Origin: an uncultured bacterium
GTDB lineage: Bacteria; Margulisbacteria; Marinamargulisbacteria; SXXA01
DNA length: 40,511 nt
Assembly (NCBI GenBank): GCA_903864835.1
Contig: CAIPHK010000035.1
Span: 1 to 40,511 of the forward strand
Direction of reading: 5' to 3'
In this document: positions 1 to 8,761 of the stretch, in pieces
Position numbering within the stretch: the first letter of the stretch is position 1
Layout of the letters: every line of letters starts with the position of its first letter
The notes under the pieces: generated by a model
Seen by the model: only the letters and a program-made list of their open reading frames with translations
Databases searched by the model: none
What the model was told of the DNA's origin: nothing
Program-made: the position numbers and the translations under genes

Positions 1-11
1 ACGTCCGTTCA

Positions 12-67
12 GGTCAGTGTCCAGACTAAACCCTTCGGGCGGCTTTCAGCCGGTCTGGACACTGACC
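12..67. repeat. Inverted repeat able to form a three-way junction
   Basis: Bases 12-26 and 53-67 are perfect reverse complements (15 bp; core GTCAGTGTCCAGAC). The interior holds two further small hairpins: CCC-TTC-GGG at 31-39 and CGGC-TTTCA-GCCG at 40-52. The single strand could therefore fold as a stem topped by two arms. It lies directly upstream of a gene that has lost its 5' part, so it may mark an insertion or deletion boundary. It could also be a terminator-like or REP-like element. No integron attC core and no tRNA features are visible. Confidence 0.7.
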
Positions 68-90
68 CTCCCTTCCGTTTTTAACCAAAT

Positions 91-912
91 ATGGGTTTTT
101 GCGTAAAACCCAATTTTACAGAAAAATTGAAGCACAACTTTCAAATGGCCCATTGGTCATACGACGAAATGCAAGAAGCCTTTAATTTTTCATTGGATGA
201 ATTTATTTATTTTGGTGGTTATCCGGGCAGCGCAAACTTAATTCGAGACGGAAATCGTTGGCGACGCTACGTACGAGATTCTTTGATTCGCCCCAATATT
301 GAAAAAGATATTCTCCAAATGACACGTGTAGATAAGCCAGCCCTACTCAAACAACTATTTGATTTAGGCTGCGGGGCTTATTCAGGACAGATAATTTCTT
401 ATACAAAAATATTAGGACAACTCCAAGACGCGGGAAATACGGTCACGTTAACCCATTATCTTGATTTGTTATCGCAAGCTGGCTTGTTAACAGGACTACA
501 AAAACATGCGGGACATGAGCATCGGCAACGCGCATCCGCTCCAAAAATGAACACCCACAACACCGCCTTAATGTCGGCCCTTGGAAACTATACTTTTTTG
601 GAAGCCCAAAGTGATCGATCGTACTGGGGACGCTTAGTTGAAAGTACAGTAGGGGCTCATTTAATTAATAACAAGCCAGATGGTTATGCCATTTTCTATT
701 GGCGAGAAAGCCCAAATGAAGTTGATTTCATTGTGACCAGCGGGGATAAGATTCTCTCCATTGAGGTTAAAACAGGCTCCAAACCGGCCCAGCGTCATGG
801 GTTAGACGCCTTTGCTAAAAAATATCCTCAAACTATTTCTTTAATCGTTGGCGAAGGAGGGGTTCCGATTCAAGATTTCTTACTTCAGCCCATTGAAAGC
901 TGGTTGGAGTAG
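91..912 (+). pseudogene. 5'-truncated DUF4143-family AAA ATPase (C-terminal part only)
   Basis: The 273 residues match the C-terminal half of the AAA_14/DUF4143 ATPase family: the HWSYDEMQEAF and YFGGYPG motifs, a winged-helix-like middle, and a nuclease-like end with D212 followed by E225-V-K227 (VDF...IEVKTG). Family members begin with a P-loop ATPase domain of roughly 170 residues, which is absent here. The reading frame is blocked by TAA at 82-84, two codons before the ATG, and recognisable homology seems to start near residue 10. I read it as a remnant whose 5' part was replaced at or near the inverted repeat at 12-67. The next gene's Shine-Dalgarno lies inside its last codons, so the two may once have been co-expressed. 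A short functional protein cannot be excluded. Confidence 0.7.
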
Positions 913-916
913 ATTG

Positions 917-3900
917 ATGGAAACGGTGTCCCGACGGGTTAAAGAAGTTCTAAATTCTAGAACTCAGGAAAGAACTTTCAACCTCGACGAATTGAGCACT
1001 ATTCCTGCTTGGATTTTGCTTGGTGAGCCAGGTTCTGGAAAAACATATTCTTTTAATGAAGAAGCAACTATTTCCAATGGATTACACTTAACTATTGCCG
1101 AATTTATTACCTTGGATCTTGAGACAGAAAAAGATCAAATACTATTCCTAGATGGGCTAGACGAAATTCGAGCGAGCAGGGACTCACACAGTCTCTTGTT
1201 GCAAGTTCGAAATAAGCTTAAAAAATTAGGGAGCCCCTTTTTTAGAATTTCATGCCGATCAGCCGATTGGTACGGACAAAGTGATCGGAATGATATCTCT
1301 GATGCATCCCAAAACAAGCAACTACGTGTTTTTAATTTACTACCCCTAAGCAAGGCTGAAATCGTCCAAATACTGCCTACTCTCGGAGTTAATGAGCCGT
1401 GCACGTTTATTCATGAAGCCAAGACTCATGACATATCGGATCTATACGGTAATCCTCAATTATTAAAAATGATTGCAAAGGTTTGGGAAGCCAGTAATTG
1501 GCCGGATACCAGAGAAAAAATATTCGATCTTTTTTGTAAAAAACAAGCCGAAGAACCCAACCAACGCCACAGAGCCCAAGCAAAAAACAAACTTAATTTG
1601 ATATCTGTTGATGATATTCTTGATGCATCCGGATATTTATTTGCCACTATGTTACTGAGTGACAACTCAGGTATCGCGCTCGATGACTGTAATTCGAATG
1701 AAAGATACCCCACGCTGGAGTCATACAGTCCTCCAACCCTTCAAATAGCAAATGCTGCTTTAAGAAGTGCACTCTTTACCTCAGCAGAACAATTGGAGCC
1801 AAGTCATCGAAGTATTGCTGAATATCTTGCCTCCCGTTGGCTCGCTAAACAGATCGAAACAAAAGGATTGCCTCTCGGTCGAATTCTTAATTTGTTGCTT
1901 GGCTATGATCATAAAACGGTAGCTGGGCTTAGAGGTCTCTATGCTTGGTTGGCTGTTCATAGCCTAAAAGCCAGGACGCGTCTCATTGAAACAGATCCTG
2001 TAACAGTTCTTCTTTATGGAGACGTTCAATCCATGCCATTGCCATACAAAAAATCTATTTTAGAAGGAATAAAAAAAGAGTCTCAAAATCTTCGCTCAGC
2101 GCTATTGTGGGAGCTCTATGATGCGACGCTTCTAAATCACCTTTATGACAAAAATTTAGAACCTCAATTTATAGAAATTCTCCAATCTACCGCAAGAGAT
2201 GACGTCGCCCAAACTTACTCAAGATTTGTCTTAAATGTGATTGAGAAAAGCGCCCTTTCGCCTGAGCTTACCCAGCAACTCAAAATAGTGGCAACCGACG
2301 ATAGCTATTGGGAATCTAATCGTAAACAAGCCCTAAAAATATGGCTAGTTCAAGAAACCATACATGCAATAGATAAAAAGAATTTTTTAGACATGATCCA
2401 GAATGGAGACGTTATTGACCCTCATGACGAACTTGCTGGGTACATTTTAAACGATATCTATGCCCAACTTGGGCCAAAAGAATTTATTCAGTATCTACAT
2501 CCCCCCAAAATTTCGAGCTTGTTTGGTATGTATAAGGACGCATTTTTCAGCTGGACTGAAAATATAAATATACAAGATCTTCCTTTTTTGTTGGACCACT
2601 TCAACATTCACACAGATTTTGGAACAAAGGATAAATTTGAATTTTTGGATCATATAGTTGGAAAACTACTTACTAAAGGGATTGAAATTTATGGAGAGTC
2701 GATATCAGATGAACAGCTGTTTTCATGGCTATTGATTGGGGTGGATCAGTATGGGGGAAATCTGCGGGAAGAAGCTCAAAATGAAACTTTAAGAATATGG
2801 ATTAACGCACACCCTACCCGTTACAAAGGGCTCCTAAGATTATGCTTCACTTCTTGTGAAGGTAAAGATAACCCACTTTATTGTCTTTATCGCCACGAAC
2901 ATATTTTTGTAGGAGCAACCGTTCCAACCGACATCGGGCTTTGGCACTTTCAGCAAATCGACCAGACAAAAAATTTAGACTTAGCGAAAGAGCACTTTGA
3001 TCGGGCTATGCGAACTATCTTTCAAAAGAATACTCAGGGTTTGACACTTGAAATGATCGAAAAATGGGTAGGTACTAACTCCGTTAGGCAAACTTGGCTT
3101 AACGAATATCTTGTTTGCAAAATTCCAGATAGGAAGTGGGGTAACCTCAGTCGGAAAGATGCGTATCAAGAAGATTTGGAAAAAAAACGACATGAACGGA
3201 CAGTCGATATAACCAATAAAATTGACACTATAAAAGCAGGAACTGCTACTCCAGGAACGCTATATCAACTTGCTGGTGTTTGGAAGAATCATTATACCGA
3301 AATGAATGGCGAGACAGTTTTAGAGCGCTTTAAAAACTATTGTAATAACCCCGAAGAGGTTTATGAAGCTGCTAAGGCAGGTTTTTGTAAGTGTATATAT
3401 AGGGCCGATTTACCCTTCGTGTCAGACATTGTAGCGCTGTATGTTAAAGAAGAACGTCACTACTACCTGATGAAACCATGCCTTGTCGGATTGGAGATAA
3501 TTGCCCATGACGATATGGCTCTCATTGATTTACTCAACGAAGACATTCTGAAACGTATGATTTGCTTCAGATTAACCGATATAGGGGAAGGTCCGGCGTG
3601 GTTTTTTCATTTGGTTAAAACCAAACCAATGCTTGTTTCAGGTGTTCTTTTTGAGTATGCAAGTGCTGCTCTAAAAGCAAAGAAAGATCATATTGAAGGC
3701 ATCTATCCACTAGTAGACAACCTCTACTATCAAGAAATTGCGAAAATAGTGGTACCTAAGCTTCTAAAGAGTTTTCCTCCTCTTAGTAAGTCCTCACAAT
3801 TGGACTATCTTGAATGCCTTTTAAAGGCGGGCCTCAAATATGAACTTGTAGAACTGGCACAGATTATTAAGACAAAAATTTCCTTAAAAAGGCTGGATGT

Positions 3901-4906
3901 CTCTCAGCGGGTTTATTGGTTAATTGCGGGGATGTTAATGGCCCCCGAGAAATATGAAAAAAAGCTTTGGTTATACATAGAAAATACTTGGCAGAGAGCG
4001 AGTCTTTTTTCAAAATTTATAGAACGTAGAATGGACCATTTATACCTAAATGTTGGACTCACCGCTTATACATTGGGGAAACTTATTGAATTGTTAACAC
4101 CCAAAGCACGGCTTGATTGGCCATTGGGCGTTAGATATATTACCGACGAGGAGAGACTTGGAGATCAGGTTAAAGAGTTGATCTCTAAATTAGCCGGATT
4201 AGATAATCAAGAAAGTTTATTAGAAATAAACCGATTGCTTGGTATTCAACCGCTAAAAAGCATCCAATCTTACTTGGACAAGGCTAAGCGTGAATTAATT
4301 CAAAGACTGCGTGAAAAAGAATTTTCATTTCCGAAACTAGAAGAAGTAGCCCAAATTCTGGCAAATAAAGCACCCACAAGTCCAGCAGATCTTTTAGCGC
4401 TTACTTTGTTTCATCTGGACGATATCGCAGAAAACATTCGAGGGAGCAATGCAAATTTATTCGAAAAATTTTGGAATCAAAACCCCCAGCGAAGTCCTAA
4501 AGACGAAAATAGTTGCCGAAATGTACTCTTAGAATCACTAAGCGATTCCTTACGACCATTGGGTATTAACTGCGAGAAGGAAGCGGCCTGTTTTAACGAC
4601 AAGCGAGCAGATATCCGAGTTTCATTTTCAAACATCGAGCTCCCAATTGAGATAAAAGGAGAGTGGAACCGTGATTTATGGACAGCCGTAACATCTCAGG
4701 TAAACCAATATACGAAATCAAAAGTAACCGGTGGGTTTGGTATTTATCTTGTTCTCTGGTTTGGAGGGCATCTTCAAAAACCACCAAAAGATGGGGGGAA
4801 ACGCCCCACCTCGCAAATTAAATTAGAGCAACGACTTTCCACCATGATTCCAGACGAAAGCCAAGGTAAAATTCATGTTAGGGTGATCGATGTTAGTTGG
4901 CCTTGA
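917..4906 (+). CDS. Large NACHT/STAND-like NTPase with C-terminal PD-(D/E)XK nuclease-like domain
   Basis: This is a 1329-residue soluble protein. Residues 36-43 are a Walker A (GEPGSGKT) and 75-83 a Walker B (ILFLDGLDE). ISCRSADW at 111-118 resembles the sensor strand of NACHT-type NTPases, and HRSIAEYLASRWLA at 297-310 is the motif often found at the end of their helical/winged-helix module. About 800 residues of probable alpha-helical sequence follow. The C-terminus carries ADI (D1232), then E1245-I-K1247, a PD-(D/E)XK nuclease arrangement. I chose ATG 917 because GGAG at 906-909 precedes it by 7 bases; the TTG at 848 lies within the upstream frame. Sensor-NTPase-plus-nuclease architecture is typical of abortive anti-phage systems, but in Avs proteins the nuclease is N-terminal. 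The region is more A+T-rich than what follows, suggesting transfer. Function is inferred. Confidence 0.75.
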   Translation: METVSRRVKEVLNSRTQERTFNLDELSTIPAWILLGEPGSGKTYSFNEEATISNGLHLTIAEFITLDLETEKDQILFLDGLDEIRASRDSHSLLLQVRNKLKKLGSPFFRISCRSADWYGQSDRNDISDASQNKQLRVFNLLPLSKAEIVQILPTLGVNEPCTFIHEAKTHDISDLYGNPQLLKMIAKVWEASNWPDTREKIFDLFCKKQAEEPNQRHRAQAKNKLNLISVDDILDASGYLFATMLLSDNSGIALDDCNSNERYPTLESYSPPTLQIANAALRSALFTSAEQLEPSHRSIAEYLASRWLAKQIETKGLPLGRILNLLLGYDHKTVAGLRGLYAWLAVHSLKARTRLIETDPVTVLLYGDVQSMPLPYKKSILEGIKKESQNLRSALLWELYDATLLNHLYDKNLEPQFIEILQSTARDDVAQTYSRFVLNVIEKSALSPELTQQLKIVATDDSYWESNRKQALKIWLVQETIHAIDKKNFLDMIQNGDVIDPHDELAGYILNDIYAQLGPKEFIQYLHPPKISSLFGMYKDAFFSWTENINIQDLPFLLDHFNIHTDFGTKDKFEFLDHIVGKLLTKGIEIYGESISDEQLFSWLLIGVDQYGGNLREEAQNETLRIWINAHPTRYKGLLRLCFTSCEGKDNPLYCLYRHEHIFVGATVPTDIGLWHFQQIDQTKNLDLAKEHFDRAMRTIFQKNTQGLTLEMIEKWVGTNSVRQTWLNEYLVCKIPDRKWGNLSRKDAYQEDLEKKRHERTVDITNKIDTIKAGTATPGTLYQLAGVWKNHYTEMNGETVLERFKNYCNNPEEVYEAAKAGFCKCIYRADLPFVSDIVALYVKEERHYYLMKPCLVGLEIIAHDDMALIDLLNEDILKRMICFRLTDIGEGPAWFFHLVKTKPMLVSGVLFEYASAALKAKKDHIEGIYPLVDNLYYQEIAKIVVPKLLKSFPPLSKSSQLDYLECLLKAGLKYELVELAQIIKTKISLKRLDVSQRVYWLIAGMLMAPEKYEKKLWLYIENTWQRASLFSKFIERRMDHLYLNVGLTAYTLGKLIELLTPKARLDWPLGVRYITDEERLGDQVKELISKLAGLDNQESLLEINRLLGIQPLKSIQSYLDKAKRELIQRLREKEFSFPKLEEVAQILANKAPTSPADLLALTLFHLDDIAENIRGSNANLFEKFWNQNPQRSPKDENSCRNVLLESLSDSLRPLGINCEKEAACFNDKRADIRVSFSNIELPIEIKGEWNRDLWTAVTSQVNQYTKSKVTGGFGIYLVLWFGGHLQKPPKDGGKRPTSQIKLEQRLSTMIPDESQGKIHVRVIDVSWP

Positions 4907-4919
4907 CGACATCAGACCC

Positions 4920-5822
4920 CTACGACCCCGTCTGTGCCCGATAGGTACTCTCAAAAATAGAGTCCGCATTATCCCGCTCAAATCCCTCTTTGCGATGGCA
5001 CCGCCGAATCTCCGTCAAGGGTAAATGTGCAAATTCATCCAAAATTTCCCGTTGAGCAAACTCCACATATGACCCCGAAATCGAATGGACTTCAGTCCCG
5101 CCATGCCCATCGTCAAATGCAGCATCGATCACCTGGGCCACCGTCGAACTTTGAATGAGCTTTTTATCCGGACTGATTTTCATCTTGCCACCAGCGTCAT
5201 TCAATTTAAAGCCCCGTCGCTCCACAAATTCATTGAACGTTGCGACGGTGTTATAGCCCTCCGGAAGATTTTGAATTGTGATCGTAAAATGATTCAAATA
5301 GTATCGGTTATAAATCACCCACGAGGCGTACTCGGATTCACTGGCCAGTCGCTGAAAATCCGACCAGGTCGGCGTTCTCCATAAGGGCCGATGAAGGAAG
5401 GCATCCACTGCAACCGCGTCTCCCAAATCCAGGCTATCCACCGGATCCACCCCAACCTCGTCGGTATACGACCTAATAATTGCCTGGGCCTCTGGACTCA
5501 ACTCCTCCACACGAAGTTCGCTGATAAAAATACGGGGAAGATCCTCCCTTGGCGGGCTATACCAAAATGCCGACAATTTCTTTTTGGTGAAATTATAGGG
5601 GTCCATCTTGGTGTACCCATGGTGCAAAAATATTTTTTCCAAGGACTTCAATCCCAATTGAGGAACGCCCATTGTCCGAAAGGCCACATGATCATTTTCG
5701 ATCTGAGTGGCCGACCCGATCACCGACTCCTCAATCATGGCATTAATGATCCCTAAGACGTCCGGAACCCGTTCTTGATACCGTCGCATCAATCCATCGA
5801 GAATATCGTCAATAACCGCCAT
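4920..5822 (-). CDS. hglS: DUF1338 protein, HglS-like 2-oxoadipate dioxygenase/decarboxylase
   Basis: This 300-residue protein belongs to the DUF1338 family, whose characterised members convert 2-oxoadipate to 2-hydroxyglutarate with Fe(II) and O2 in lysine catabolism. Three conserved metal-ligand positions can be seen: H45 in ENDHVAFRT, H178 in NHFTITI and E254 in SYVEFAQRE. It is shorter than the E. coli homologue YdcJ (about 450 residues), matching the compact version of the family. A GGGAGGG ribosome-binding site lies 5 bases before the ATG. It starts 15 bases after the keto-acid decarboxylase gene ends, so the two form an operon. Its stop lies 13 bases from that of the convergent NTPase gene. 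Family assignment is firm; the exact substrate is not tested. Confidence 0.82.
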   Translation of the reverse strand: MAVIDDILDGLMRRYQERVPDVLGIINAMIEESVIGSATQIENDHVAFRTMGVPQLGLKSLEKIFLHHGYTKMDPYNFTKKKLSAFWYSPPREDLPRIFISELRVEELSPEAQAIIRSYTDEVGVDPVDSLDLGDAVAVDAFLHRPLWRTPTWSDFQRLASESEYASWVIYNRYYLNHFTITIQNLPEGYNTVATFNEFVERRGFKLNDAGGKMKISPDKKLIQSSTVAQVIDAAFDDGHGGTEVHSISGSYVEFAQREILDEFAHLPLTEIRRCHRKEGFERDNADSIFESTYRAQTGS

Positions 5823-5837
5823 AAAAACCCTCCCAAT

Positions 5838-7481
5838 TTAAGTGGTACTGGGAATCCGCGCCCCCAATCCTTGGGTTAACCGATTCAGTGCGTCAGACCG
5901 ATCATCCCTGCCAAGTATGACTTCGATCAAGTGAAATTGCGAGGCGTCCGACACCGCGCGACGCAACGCCGTCACAAAGTCATGCTCGGTCTTCACCTTG
6001 GCCCCAAATCCCGAGTTTAAAATCTCAGGAAGACGGCTGTAATTCCAGTTAAAAATATCATTAAACTTCCCATCCAACATGGGTCGTTCGGTGCCATATC
6101 CGCCGTTATTAAGGATGATCACAATCGGATTAAGTCCATATCGCGCGATGGTCGACAATTCGTTGCCCGTCATCTGGAACGCCCCATCGCCCACAATCAC
6201 AATCGGGCGTAATTTGGGACAGGCCATCGCCGCGCCAATGCTCGCCGGCACGGCGAACCCAATCGACGCGTAATACGCCGCCGACAAAAACTCGGTATTG
6301 GACCGAATCACCAAGTCCATCGCCCCAAATAACGCATCTCCGACATCCGCCACAACCACCATGTCACTGGTGAGATTGCTATTAATTGCGTCAAACATTC
6401 GCCGGACGGTAATCGGCCCGGGTTCCGAACTAAACTGTCGCCATTCGGGAGGTCGGGGAATCGCGCCCATCGGCTTCCTCGACAGGTCCGAGTTCATTAT
6501 CCCGTCGATAAACTGGGGCATCGAAATATCGTCATAGTGGTGATGTTTGATCGACAGTTTTTCACTGGTTAAATAAATCGATCGGGACGGATCCAAATTT
6601 GCCGTAAAAATCCCCAAGTTCATATCGGTCATAAAGACGCCCAACATCAACAAACAATCGCTGGATTCCACATATTCCCGAACCGCGTCGTTGCCCAATC
6701 CCCCTTCGTACACTCCCATATACAACGGATGGGTTTCGGCCACCACCGATTTGCCCAATACAGTTGCTGCAATGGGAATATTGAGAAGTTCCGCTAAAGC
6801 AATCACCTTTTCTTGGAGCCCGAACCGATGAATTTCGACATCCGCCAATATCGCGGGACACTTAGCTCCCCGAATCATCATAATCGCCTCTTTTAAGGCC
6901 TCAGAGAACGCGTCTGATACCGGCTCATGTTTCGGGATTGGCGCAGAATAAGCACCCGTTGGAATCGGCTGAAACACCATGTCTCGGGGCAACTCAATAT
7001 ACACCGGCCGCTTTTGGTCCAAGGCGGCTTGAATCACCCGATCAATTTCCGCCACCGCGGTCTTGGGATCGGTGATCACGGTGGACGCCACCGTTAACTC
7101 ATCAAAAATTTTCTTTTGGGTATCAAAATCCCGAACCTTATGGTGAAGCAACGGATTTTTTTCCCGCTCGTTGAGGCCGGGAGACCCACTAATAACGATC
7201 ACAGGGCTTTTTTCCGCGTACGCTTCCGCCACCGGGTTCGCCACTTTAAGCCCCCCGACACAATAGGTGATACACACCACGCCCAAGCCCCGAAGACGCG
7301 CATAGGCATCCGCCGCAAAACCAGCCCCTTGCTCATCACAGGTATTAATAAATTCAATATCCGACGTGTCCTCGATCATTTTATTAAATCCGAGTACAAA
7401 ATCGCCTGGAATTCCAAAAATATGCTGCACGCCCAACTGCTTAAGGCGATACAATAAATACGCTCCGATAGTGGCTGGCAT
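5838..7481 (-). CDS. Thiamine-diphosphate 2-keto-acid decarboxylase (pyruvate/indolepyruvate decarboxylase family)
   Basis: The 547 residues have the full three-domain layout of ThDP decarboxylases. E50 in CDEQGAGFAADAYAR is the glutamate that activates the cofactor. H113-H114 is the catalytic His pair typical of pyruvate, indolepyruvate and branched-chain keto-acid decarboxylases and absent from acetolactate synthases. GDG at 431-433 and NN at 458-459 bound the ThDP/Mg site. The enzyme should release CO2 from a 2-keto acid to give an aldehyde. GGAGGATCAC before the ATG is a good ribosome-binding site. It is the first gene of an operon with the HglS-like gene, which suggests amino-acid-derived keto acids as substrates. 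Which keto acid is used cannot be read from the sequence. Confidence 0.85.
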   Translation of the reverse strand: MPATIGAYLLYRLKQLGVQHIFGIPGDFVLGFNKMIEDTSDIEFINTCDEQGAGFAADAYARLRGLGVVCITYCVGGLKVANPVAEAYAEKSPVIVISGSPGLNEREKNPLLHHKVRDFDTQKKIFDELTVASTVITDPKTAVAEIDRVIQAALDQKRPVYIELPRDMVFQPIPTGAYSAPIPKHEPVSDAFSEALKEAIMMIRGAKCPAILADVEIHRFGLQEKVIALAELLNIPIAATVLGKSVVAETHPLYMGVYEGGLGNDAVREYVESSDCLLMLGVFMTDMNLGIFTANLDPSRSIYLTSEKLSIKHHHYDDISMPQFIDGIMNSDLSRKPMGAIPRPPEWRQFSSEPGPITVRRMFDAINSNLTSDMVVVADVGDALFGAMDLVIRSNTEFLSAAYYASIGFAVPASIGAAMACPKLRPIVIVGDGAFQMTGNELSTIARYGLNPIVIILNNGGYGTERPMLDGKFNDIFNWNYSRLPEILNSGFGAKVKTEHDFVTALRRAVSDASQFHLIEVILGRDDRSDALNRLTQGLGARIPSTT

Positions 7482-7591
7482 CGTGATCCTCCGATCAAAC
7501 TGGGGATTTGAGAAATATGGTCCTATATTCCCGCCAAGGAAAAACTCAAACTATTGAGCCCCGATAAAAAACCCGATACCGTTAAAATCAA

Positions 7592-8044
7592 ATGAATTTA
7601 ACCTATCCCCAACATGCCATTGAAACCCTCAAAAAAAATGGATTTAGAATCACCCCCACCCGGGAAAAAGTGATCCAAACCCTGGACCAATCCAAGGTGC
7701 CGTTATCGCCCTACGACATCGTCGACCACATCGCCAAAGGTGCCGGAAAAATTGATACGGTCACCGTCTATCGCGTATTCGATTGCCTGGAAAAAAACGG
7801 ACTCATTCATCGCATTTTAAATTCCGGCAAATTTATTAAGTGCAGTATCACTCACGATGCAGACCATTCAGAATCGGACTGCTGCCACCACCTCGCCATT
7901 TGCGACATATGCGGGGCCACCCGTGAAATTCATTGTCATGTTCCACTTGAGGTGGAGGATCTCCCCGATATGACTATTATTGGCCATCGACTAGAGTTTA
8001 TTGGCCGGTGTCAGGCCTGTTTAAAGACCAATTTTTTAAATTGA
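7592..8044 (+). CDS. Fur-family metal-dependent repressor (PerR/Zur-like)
   Basis: The 150-residue protein has an N-terminal winged helix (GFRITPTREKVI at 17-28; TVYRVFDCLEKNGLIHR near 57-73) and a C-terminal dimerisation domain. Two CxxC pairs, C104/C107 and C140/C143, form the structural zinc site, and HH at 99-100 lies in the metal-sensing region. Fur, PerR and Zur cannot be separated confidently by eye. Convergent ahpC-sodA next door favours a peroxide or iron sensor. No Shine-Dalgarno precedes the ATG, although TAAAAT lies just upstream, so the mRNA may have a very short leader. It ends at TGA, showing that TGA is a normal stop in this genome. Confidence 0.88.
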   Translation: MNLTYPQHAIETLKKNGFRITPTREKVIQTLDQSKVPLSPYDIVDHIAKGAGKIDTVTVYRVFDCLEKNGLIHRILNSGKFIKCSITHDADHSESDCCHHLAICDICGATREIHCHVPLEVEDLPDMTIIGHRLEFIGRCQACLKTNFLN

Positions 8045-8083
8045 CCAACCAAATTTGATTGCTAAATAAAGGATTTTTGTAAA

Positions 8084-8122
8084 TTCTTGCAGATTTAATA
8101 TGTCATGTTAAATCTGCAAGAA
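8084..8122. terminator. Bidirectional terminator between the fur-family gene and sodA
   Basis: Bases 84-98 and 108-122 of the 8000s are perfect 15-bp reverse complements (core CTTGCAGATTTAA) with a 9-base loop. They lie between two convergent genes. The stem is A+T-rich at its base and top, and short A/T runs flank it on both sides, fitting a shared terminator. Confidence 0.8.
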
Positions 8123-8136
8123 ATCAAAAGACTTTC

Positions 8137-8748
8137 CTAAGAAATCGCCTCTATGTAGAGGCGCTCAACTTCGGACCAATTCACGACATTCCAAAACGCA
8201 GCCACGTAATCCGGACGACGATTTTGGTAGTTTAAATAGTACGCATGCTCCCACACATCCAGGCCCAGAATCGGAGTTTTTCCCTCCATAACTGGGCTGT
8301 CTTGATTCGGTAGTGATGCCACTTCCAATTGCTTGGCAGAATTTACAGAAAGCCACGCCCAGCCACTCCCAAATCGGGTTTTAGCTGCAGTTTCAAACTT
8401 TTCTTTGAACGAATCCACTGATCCGAACGTTGCCACAATCGCATCCGCCAAAGGTCCCGATGGAGTTCGGTCACCAGAAACACTCAATAGTTGCCAAAAC
8501 AACGAGTGATTGGCATGGCCACCCCCATTATTTCGAACCACGGGTCGAATGGCCTCCGGCAACTTGTCGATTTCTGCAATCAACGCATCGATGGGATACG
8601 ATTCAAATTCGGTACCTTGAATCGCCGCATTCAAATTCGTGATATACGCCTGATGATGCTTGGTATGATGGATTTCCATCGTTCGGGCGTCGATAAAGGG
8701 CTCTAACGCGTCATAGGAATACCCTAAAGCCGGTAAAGTATGGGTCAT
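8137..8748 (-). CDS. sodA: Superoxide dismutase, Mn type
   Basis: The 203-residue cytoplasmic enzyme dismutes superoxide to H2O2 and O2. Metal ligands are H27, H81, D164 and H168 ([18 protein letters not shown] signature). G77 in [11 protein letters not shown] and Q149 in LPNQDSP are the Gly/Gln arrangement of manganese enzymes rather than the iron type. It starts 13 bases after ahpC ends, so the peroxide produced is handled by the co-transcribed peroxiredoxin. AAGGAG lies just before the ATG. Confidence 0.93.
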   Translation of the reverse strand: MTHTLPALGYSYDALEPFIDARTMEIHHTKHHQAYITNLNAAIQGTEFESYPIDALIAEIDKLPEAIRPVVRNNGGGHANHSLFWQLLSVSGDRTPSGPLADAIVATFGSVDSFKEKFETAAKTRFGSGWAWLSVNSAKQLEVASLPNQDSPVMEGKTPILGLDVWEHAYYLNYQNRRPDYVAAFWNVVNWSEVERLYIEAIS

Positions 8749-8761
8749 AAAAACTCCTTAT

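Noticed and set aside
12-67. tRNA or integron attC site
   Set aside because: The fold has three stems but no anticodon arm geometry or CCA-type acceptor, and no RYYYAAC/GTTRRRY attC core.
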